From the NCBI RefSeq assembly GCF_905220415.1, contig NC_059537.1, positions 9,307,622-9,371,621 of the forward strand: 64,000 nucleotides of DNA, written 5' to 3'. Below are positions 56,574 to 64,000 of this stretch, one piece after another. Under the pieces are notes generated by a model. That model had not been told where the DNA came from, did no database searches, and saw only the letters and a program-made list of their open reading frames with translations. How positions within the stretch are numbered: the first letter of the stretch is position 1; each line of letters begins with the position of its first letter. A program made the translations under genes and the position numbers. Origin of the DNA: Colias croceus (lineage: Eukaryota; Arthropoda; Insecta; Lepidoptera; Pieridae).

Positions 56574-59500
56574 GAATAGAAAGGGTTATGGAGTGGGACG
56601 CTATTATGTATCATAAAATGAATTCAAAATAATAATATTTATTCGATTCATCCTAAATATCTAAAGTTTTCTAAAAGCGTCTCTGAAATGGCACGTAATA
56701 AACCATCTGATATATCAAATACTTTGAAAGCAATGATGAATCACCGTACTATATAAATCCAGATTCAGACGATATTAAAAGTAAGAAAATGTAGGTCAGG
56801 TATTGCGAATAAATTCAGATAGAGCCTAATGCGCGTCGACATTACGAAGTCAGGCAGAGCGGGTTGCGTTAACTCTTCATTTGTCATCTATTGATATGCG
56901 TGGCATCTTTACAAGTCCTTACTAATATTATAAATGTGAAAGTTTGTCTGTCTGTAATTTTAAGACATTCTTATTTAGGTAATTCTGAGTTTTGATAAAA
57001 AAAAACATGTTGCTTCCCGGTGATCAAATAATTAATTTGGAATCATGTATTTGCTCTAAGATAGGTAATTAATAATTTAGACAGGTAAGTATTAAATGTT
57101 TATTATTATTATTAGTTTCTTTTCCTCCTACCTATAATACCTACCTTTTTTGTAACAGCAACGTGGTGGCAATGCAATAATAAAGCTCAAAATCTTATTT
57201 TTTAATAGTCACATTTAACATAAATAATAATTATTTAATATTTTATGTAACTAAGTATCATGACAAGCATGGGCAACTGATGATACCAGCTATAAATTTT
57301 ACTAAAAGCTGAGCCAAAAATAAATTCACTTAACTCCTTTTATCTTCATGTACACTCATGAAGATACTCATCATTACCTGCTGCACTTACTCAGTCATAA
57401 AAGTATTTCAATGGTGATTGAACTGAACACGCCTAAGTGCAAGTCGCATTAGAGATGCGACGCCGGCGGACATCCGAGTTTCAACAATAGTGTACGCTTT
57501 CAAAAACGTAAACAGCTGCCTAAAATGATGTCAAACACAGTCCTAACATTCCTTCCTCTCTTGAAATATTTACAAACACTTTGTAACTTATTTAAATAGC
57601 TTAATATTGTACAACTCTTGTATCTAATAACATTTTCAATTATTACGATCGTGTGTGCTCAAATGGAGTAAGAAATAAACATGTTTACTTTTTATTCCAC
57701 GGAAGAAAAGTAATATTGGATATGTTCTGAATAAAATGTATGAAAAAGTTAATATGTAGGACCGCACACGTTGCGGCCGTGGAAAAAAAGATGGATCTTT
57801 GTGAATAATGTTCGGTCGCGAACTGTAGTAATGGACAGCACTAAATATTGCACCAAGGGAAATAAATTACACCACTTTTTCAGTCTCACAAAAAGTGTTC
57901 TTCGTTTTCTCTTTCACAGGGTCTCGGAGCAGAAAAAGTTTAATATGTTACGGTGGACAGTGATTATGTGAGTGAATGAGGAAGGCGAATGGGTGCTTTG
58001 TGATAGCTAGTGTCTATTTGGAAACAAATTTTTATAGGGAACGATACTCTACTGAACGATACTCCTTTCTGTAACTTTAAGATTGACTAATTCTTTAAAA
58101 TTTAAATATTTTCATTGATATGGTGTTCTATGGAATTTTTTTACTCAAAATATCCTGGGTAATCAAATTATGTACCCATAATTAAATTTAGATTGTTGCT
58201 TCTAGCACAAATCAAGGTTTATATAGTTAATTAAAAACAGGTACAAAACTGCGAATATAATGAATATAAGTTATCTTAGCTGCTGAAAATAAGCTATAAA
58301 TGAAAGTCATTACCTATTTTGAGGTGTTAACAAGTTTACAGGCAAATGCATGCAGGTGTAAAGTTTAAATTGCGAGATAGCCGCTTCGCTTTGTGGGAGG
58401 AATCAGCGCTCCCTTCAACGCTAAATGGATTTATTACTCGTACCGTTTTACGTGGATCCTGGTAATTACTCTTATTTTACAAGCGCAAATTGTTTATTGT
58501 TCATAGTTGGAAAATGGATACCTACTGAAACTTTTATTGTTTCCAACCATTCAGCGCGTTGATTACACTATTTGTCAAAATATTTTTCTGTTTTGCAGCT
58601 TTGATTAAAACTCAGTGTAATATAATTAATCATAAGTATACACATATCATGTAGTGTACAATTTACGTTATTTTCTCAATACATTCTGACAGTTTAGATT
58701 CCTTTCTAGTTTTCCGATGAATAAAGTTTTTCTGTACGAGTAAAATCGTTTGAAACCATTGCAGTCGACGTCCATACAAAATTGACTTAACAAAAATTCA
58801 ATTACGAGCTTGGAAATCAAAACAAACAGCACACAAATTACAAAGCGAACAGAACAAGTTCAATATACGGTCACATCCTTCCATTTAAATAACCTAATCC
58901 AGGTACGGTGATGTTGCGGTCAGTAATCAGTCGGCAGTAACCGGTGTCCCGTAGGATTTAGTTTCAATCACGGCGGCGACCGCGCGCGTGATTAATGCAT
59001 ACTAAAGAGAGCATCCGTTAGATCACGACCCTTCTAGAATTTTCTAGAACATTTTTTTTCAATACTTCATTGTGATGTGACACATTTTGTAGGATTCATT
59101 TAAAATTTTCTGTAAATATCCTCACAGAAGTTGTTAGTAGAAAATTAAGTATTTCAGAGAAAATAAATTCCTTCGCTAATAAATTTAAAAGGTTGCTACC
59201 GTAAGCTGATGAATATAGAGCTCCCCTTTCCAGCGATAAAACACATCGGCGATACACGTATTTCGTTGAAAAAATTACCCTTAACCACGTCGTTTACATA
59301 TAAAGTGTGTGGGAATTAAATTGCTCCGCGATGCGCCGTCCATGCCTATCGTGAAAATTTCAAGCCAAGTTTAGTTGCTTTAATTTTCCGGGCTCACACT
59401 GCAGCTACAATGAGTCATGGCCCGAAGCCATCATTACGCTAGGTATGACTTGAGCCTCATTCATTCCCAGTTCTATCTCAGCAAACTTTGTAGTGCGATG

Positions 59501-60125
59501 CGTGAATGCCATTCGGTATATTAAAAGTCCTGACGTTCGCATTATACCTACTTGCTCCATTCTCGGGCAAGAGCAGAATTACTTCCTATTTTTCTGAACA
59601 AATGGGCTAATTGTATGAAAAGCTTTTCATACTCGAATATATTATAATTGAACCTCTGTATTCAGAATTGCGTGAATGGGAAACAAGTAGTCTCAGTGTT
59701 GATTAGGAAAGGGGTAGATGAAACTGAAATGGTAATTATAAAAAACCCTTCCTTTAGATAATTCTTTATGTGTTATTTTTAAAAAGGGATCATACTATAA
59801 ATAATAAATATATTGTTTTATATTTTCTACCACTTCAACGGCAATTTTCTAAAGTACTTAACGTAGGGTTTATAAAGCAATAAAAAAATTAAAAACGTAA
59901 TTTCTTACGGTAATAGGAGTGAAATATCAATTTGTGTAATAACTTAATTGGATCACGTAAGTGTTTAATTTCATAATGACACATTCAATAGCGAAATAAT
60001 ATTTAAGAAAAATAGCACTCGTAATAATAGTGCAGGTTATGTAATAACTGTATAATATATGTATGTAATTTAACGTTAGCACTACCTAGAAACTTTATTT
60101 TCCTCTATACTTCTTACTCAGAAGC

Positions 60126-60859
60126 ATGTCTAAAATATCAGATTGTTTTAACATGAATTTTTTTTGTCTTAAAATATTTGGTTTATGGTCTGGCAACAAA
60201 CCAAGCAAATATTATAAGTATTATTCAGTAATTTATTTATTTCTTATGTTGCCTATTTACTTTTCATTACTCTCTCTCAATTTAGTGTATACCCCCAAAA
60301 AGCTTGAGGTCCTTATTTATGAGTTGATATATTACTTCACGGAATTTTCTGTGCTTGCCAAAGTCTTCATGATGCTAAGAAAGCGAAAGAAACTTCTCGA
60401 AGTGATGAATTTATTGAATTGTGAGGCTTTTAAGACTAGTGATGTTATAAGTGCAGCAATTATAAATAGATACGTGTACATATATACAAATTATTGGAAA
60501 GCGTACTCACTTTTGTCTCATTTTGCTTATTTTGCTCGATCAATTGGACCACTTGCCCGCTTTATATTAGAGACGAATATTGAATTACCGGTATGAAAAT
60601 ACTATTTCTTAGGTGAAGAAACTTTATACCGATATTACTTTGTATGTTGGTTGTATCAATCTATCGGCCTATATGGTCATATGATGTACAATATTAATGT
60701 AGATACCTTAATAAGTGGTTTGATTATGATGGCAATTGCCCAAGTGGAGATTGTACATCATGAAATTAGTACGAAACTAACAGCTGAAAGAGACGACGAT
60801 GAAACTACCGTAAAAATAAAACTTAGAAAGTATTTGAAGCACTACGAACTGTTACTAAC
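60126..60859 (+). CDS. Odorant receptor exon 1 (contains the TGA)
   Basis: The frame runs from the ATG to 60593, meets TGA, and continues open to the gtaagt donor at 60860. It codes for the intracellular N-terminus and about the first four membrane helices. Ends in phase 2. Confidence 0.85.
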
Positions 60860-61096
60860 GTAAGTAAAACATGTCAAGTGCCACATTTCATGCATTTTAG
60901 TAGTAAATTAGTTTAACAGAAATGTACGTAAATAGCAGCGCACTTTACTCGATTGAAAAAACTATTTAAATTGAACATTTGAGGATTGATATGAACTACA
61001 GTGAATTATATATGTATCCTAATGAGAAAAAAGATATGCTTAGAATTAAAAGAACGACTTGTGATATCAAATCCGCTAATGATGGATGTATTAAAG

Positions 61097-61200
61097 GAAG
61101 GGACTGGCTGTCTTACCGGCTATGCCTAGCAAAAGAGCCAGAGCCTCATATCTAAACTTGTACATCAAAAGGTCAAATAAAGATTTATTTTATTATTTTT
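61097..61200 (+). mobile_element. Retro-element tail fragment in odorant receptor intron 1
   Basis: agggactggctgtcttaccg followed, after about 60 bases, by caaataaagatttatttta. It resembles a polyadenylated retro-element tail; weak. Confidence 0.4.
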
Positions 61201-61313
61201 TTATATTATACGGATATATAAGGATTACGGCCTGTACCATTACAAACCACCTGTTAAGTGTTTTCTAAGTATTATTATAAGTTAATGTAGTAAGATAATG
61301 AACATTATTTCAG

Positions 61314-61413
61314 TTACACATCAAAACTTCAAGAGTTAATAACTATAACAATGTTCATACAACTGGGAGTTGCTTCAGCTATTATTTGCGCAATATTGTG
61401 CAGACTTTCAGTG
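61314..61413 (+). CDS. Odorant receptor exon 2
   Basis: Completes a Thr codon, then TSKLQELITITMFIQLGVAS and a hydrophobic helix ending CRLSV. Phase 2 to phase 0. Confidence 0.85.
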
Positions 61414-61485
61414 GTAAATACGGGTAATTTATCAATAGCGTGCTTTTCATGTAGAAATACAATATAATTGTTTAATATTTTTCAG

Positions 61486-61587
61486 TCGGTGTCTGTGGAT
61501 CTTATTGTAACATTGACACCGTTTAGTAGTGCGATGATTTTGCAAATTTTCGTACCATCTTATCTTGGAACTCAGCTCAGTTATAAG
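61486..61587 (+). CDS. Odorant receptor exon 3
   Basis: 34 codons, including DLIVTLTPFSSAMILQIFVP and YLGTQLSYK, the membrane segment before the C-terminal third. Phase 0 on both sides. Confidence 0.85.
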
Positions 61588-61672
61588 GTACGTACATATA
61601 CCTATTGTATGTATCCTGTATAAACGCACCTCTTGCCCATATACTTAAACTATTACTGCTTTTCTCAAGGAA

Positions 61673-61798
61673 GGTTGTCTGGAAGAGATCGCTGCTTTAG
61701 CGATAAGACCGCCTGTTGTGCTCAACTGTGTCTATTTATTTCTGTTTCTACTGTTTGGTGCACAATAATGTACCTACTTTTGTTTATTTATTTGTTGT
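61673..61798 (+). mobile_element. Lepidopteran retro-element 3' tail, second copy (odorant receptor intron 3)
   Basis: ggttgtctggaagagatcgc, then tttagcgataagaccgcct, then tttggtgcacaataatgtac and a T/A-rich tail. Same family as 48187-48312, in the same orientation. Confidence 0.75.
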
Positions 61799-61940
61799 TA
61801 GTAAACCTATCTTCTACCTGTTTTCTAGTTTAATTGATTTGTGTACGCACAAATACGCCCTTTCTATGAATGTTTGCTTTTCTTTTAAACACAGATAAAT
61901 CTTTTACCTTTCTGCGGTCGTAAGAATGTAAAACTTTCAG

Positions 61941-62096
61941 AGTGAAGAGTTAGTCAACGCAGCGTATACAACTGAGTGGATTCATAGATCAGAAAGTTTC
62001 AAGAGGAGTCTTAAACTTTTCATGCAAAGAGCTCAACTGAAAATATCTTTAACTGGTTGTGGGTTACTGCCGCTGACCTTGTCCACGTTTACTTCG
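61941..62096 (+). CDS. Odorant receptor exon 4
   Basis: 52 codons: SEELVNAAYTTEWIHRSESF, then the conserved-type stretch RAQLKISLTGCGLLPLTLST. Phase 0 on both sides. This is the most conserved region of the family. Confidence 0.88.
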
Positions 62097-62353
62097 GTAA
62101 GATTTAAAACCAAAATAAATGACATGTTTTGTAAAATTGCTTCAAAGGTAGGTACTTTGTAATAAATTTTATTTAAACAAAATTAGTACCTAAATATTAA
62201 GCATTTACCTATTATGTACAAGTAGCTATTTTTATATTTACATAATAGATATGTGCTTTATAGGTACTTAGGTTTGTATATTTGAGAATTATATTTCAGT
62301 CAACAACTAATAAAATATGATATTCTCATGTACCCTCAATATTTTAATTTCAG

Positions 62354-62413
62354 ATTATGAAGACAGCGTACTCATTTTTCACTCTAATAAGAAATTTTCA
62401 AGATCGTGATTAA
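62354..62413 (+). CDS. Odorant receptor exon 5
   Basis: Codes IMKTAYSFFTLIRNFQDRD and TAA, the family's usual short final exon. AATAAA follows at 62525-62530. Confidence 0.86.
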   Translation: MMKTAYSFFTLIRNFQDRD

Positions 62414-64000
62414 TTAGGTAAAAACCTAATATTAATATTACCTAGGTCCTAGGTAATTATTTCATCTATTTAATGAAAAATAATTGTAAAATTTTCATTT
62501 CATTCGAGATATTATCATTACGATAATAAAACTTAGAGATATAGGGTACCACAATAAAATTAAAGACGAAAATAGAGGCAGACAGAAATAACAATAGTAG
62601 AGTAGTTTTACGTAGTAATAGTAAGTACTTAAGTATTATATTATCTGTGGTAGTAGCACAGTATTACAATATTATTTCCTATACATATGTAATACTGTGG
62701 TCGTAGTTAGTACTTATGCCCTTGGTTTTGTGAAACAAGCCATTTTACGCAGACTGTACAATCTCTAATCTGTACAATTGTCTGATTAATGTTAATAAAA
62801 AGAATGTTACATAATTCTGTTTCGTGAAACATGTGTTACAAATAACTATAAACTTTTGTTATAAAACCTAGTTTTTACCTCAACGAGCGTTCATGTTCCA
62901 AAGTGTTGGCGAGCTAAAATTTATGCTGCATATTTAAAACTTAGTTCGAATTGAATTTAATAATTTAAATGGACTAAAATTTATTGTTTGAAGTCATGAT
63001 ATATTTGTGAAATACTCGTATATGTCATCTTTTTTAGTGTCTACTATTACAAAAAAAAAATGAAATGTAAAAAGAAAATATACTTAAAATAAGATAGGCA
63101 ATTCTATTCCTTACGGGAAATAATATAATAGGAGATAATCTATTCCTTATAATAAATAAGCGATAATAAATATCCCCTAATAAAAAATTATTTAATAAAA
63201 TTTTCCCAACTACCTAGGTACTAATTAACTAAATTCACTTTCAATTATCTTGCAGTTCATTCACTCTACAATGTATACCTAAGTTCACGTAGCTGAGATC
63301 TACATTGCTAACTCCAAGAACGTTTTCGACCGCAAACACTTAAACGGAGAACATTATTAGTATTCATTATACGAGACTGGATCTAAGAGCCTCTAAGAAT
63401 TTAAGACGAGAGATTTTACTAGCAGTCATTTCCCGAGCTCAACCCCTGCAATTAAAACGCACCCAAAGGGTTGCACCGCTCTCAAAATTGCAAACACGTC
63501 CATTGTTTTAATCTACTCCTCCACAATCCAGAAGGATATAATACAGTATGATAATGTCTTCTAGTTTACATTGAGCTTTTAGTGTGCTGCGAAATGTACT
63601 GTGTACTTTGCGAAGGAAGGCTCATAGACGCTGGTCGGTTTTATTCGCGCGGAATTCACAGACTTATACTCGATTGAAATATTAATATCAACTCTTAGTT
63701 GTTATAACAACTGAATATAAACGGATATTTATTTTCTCAAGTTTCATGGTGCGTAATAAAGCTCCTTATTTCAATTATTGTTTCTAATAACGAGGATAAA
63801 AGATAATAAAGTATAAGTTATAGTCCAATCGACTTAAATGTTTCAGCAAGCTGTTAAAATACTGTTTTAAAACAATATTCTTATTGTATGGAATATTATT
63901 TGAGAAATTCCATAGTTTTGTGTTCATTTTGTATAGTGAATTATGGTTTAATAATGCAGTAACAGTCATATAATTTAGCAAAACGATGTCATTATAATAA
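62414..64000. other. Downstream of the odorant receptor, nothing recognised
   Basis: Probable short 3' untranslated sequence, then AT-rich DNA. A small hairpin with cacagtattac/gtaatactgtg arms lies near 62658-62700. No reading frame or family repeat is recognised; a slightly GC-richer patch at 63280-63660 has no clear content. Confidence 0.45.
62525..62530 (+). terminator. Candidate polyadenylation signal, odorant receptor
   Basis: AATAAA 112 bases after the stop; a second one lies near 62552. Confidence 0.45.

Larger units (their letters stand above)
53235..60125. other. Gene-poor region between the hAT element and the odorant receptor
   Basis: No coding gene recognised. Holds hairpins at 53822-53849 and 54496-54550 and repeats at 55666-55914 and 56388-56573. 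GC-richer patches lie near 58900-59000 and 59220-59480, whose content I cannot name. A 67-codon frame at 57771-57971 resembles no domain with confidence. Confidence 0.5.
60126..62413 (+). pseudogene. Insect odorant receptor gene with one in-frame stop
   Basis: Segments 60126-60859, 61314-61413, 61486-61587, 61941-62096 and 62354-62413 join in phase to 384 codons, the usual size for a lepidopteran 7-transmembrane odorant receptor. Typical traits: DCFNMNFFCLKIFGLW at the N-terminus, several hydrophobic helices, a WLYQSIGLYGHMMYNINVDT stretch, and a short last exon coding IMKTAYSFFTLIRNF. These receptors form ligand-gated channels with Orco in sensory neurons. The single defect is TGA at 60594-60596 (codon 157), in the frame that otherwise continues KYYFLGEETLYRYYF. 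The only possible intron there would be 22 bases, too short. It may be a young pseudogene, a segregating null allele, a sequencing error or a readthrough gene. I cannot assign the receptor subfamily. Confidence 0.85.

Noticed and set aside
57771..57971. Possible small zinc-finger (THAP-like) protein
   Set aside because: One Cys and a HxFF-like stretch are not enough; the spacing of the required Cys/His residues and the conserved Trp/Pro cannot be matched.
60591..60612. A small intron that would remove the TGA in the odorant receptor
   Set aside because: It would be 22 bases, below known insect intron sizes, and joining it would shift the downstream frame.

Overview
The window is nuclear DNA from an insect, almost certainly a moth or butterfly (Lepidoptera). 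It is AT-rich, its genes are split by long introns, and it is full of interspersed repeats I recognise from Lepidoptera: a family with a cgcggcttcgcccgcg-type head and a ttataatattagtat-type tail, a gggttccgtagcc element, and a tRNA-derived SINE. There are no operons, CRISPR arrays, rRNAs or convincing tRNAs.

Layout. (1) 1-5123: upstream DNA with two non-autonomous DNA transposons. One is hAT-like with an internal 12-bp minisatellite (425-1439). The other has TA-flanked long terminal inverted repeats (1738-2725). (2) 5124-41824, + strand: a complete 17-exon lipophorin receptor gene (LpR, LDL-receptor family). It has a signal peptide, eight LDL class A repeats, EGF-A and EGF-B, a six-bladed YWTD propeller, EGF-C, a Ser/Thr-containing stalk with two skippable exons, a transmembrane helix and an FDNPVY endocytosis signal. 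Every splice phase closes, giving 986 residues. Its introns hold most of the repeats, a TAGGTACCTA-rich tract and a promoter-like GC island. (3) 46093-51258, - strand, convergent with LpR: a complete 7-exon QTRT2 gene (425 residues), the non-catalytic subunit of tRNA-guanine transglycosylase, with its zinc site intact. (4) 51455-53226: a hAT element with a perfect 8-bp target duplication inserted just upstream of QTRT2; it still carries a small two-exon remnant of transposon coding sequence. (5) 53235-60125: gene-poor repeat-bearing DNA. (6) 60126-62413, + strand: a five-exon insect odorant receptor gene, intact in every splice site and in frame throughout except for one internal TGA at codon 157. 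(7) 62414-64000: nothing recognised.

The three genes have unrelated jobs: lipoprotein uptake, queuosine tRNA modification and olfaction. I see no sign of a coordinated cluster and no clear undescribed molecular system. The most informative points are the single stop in an otherwise intact odorant receptor, the in-phase skippable stalk exons beside a promoter-like island in LpR, and the hAT insertion at the QTRT2 5' end. Exon borders were read by hand from splice signals, reading frame and family similarity, without alignment tools.
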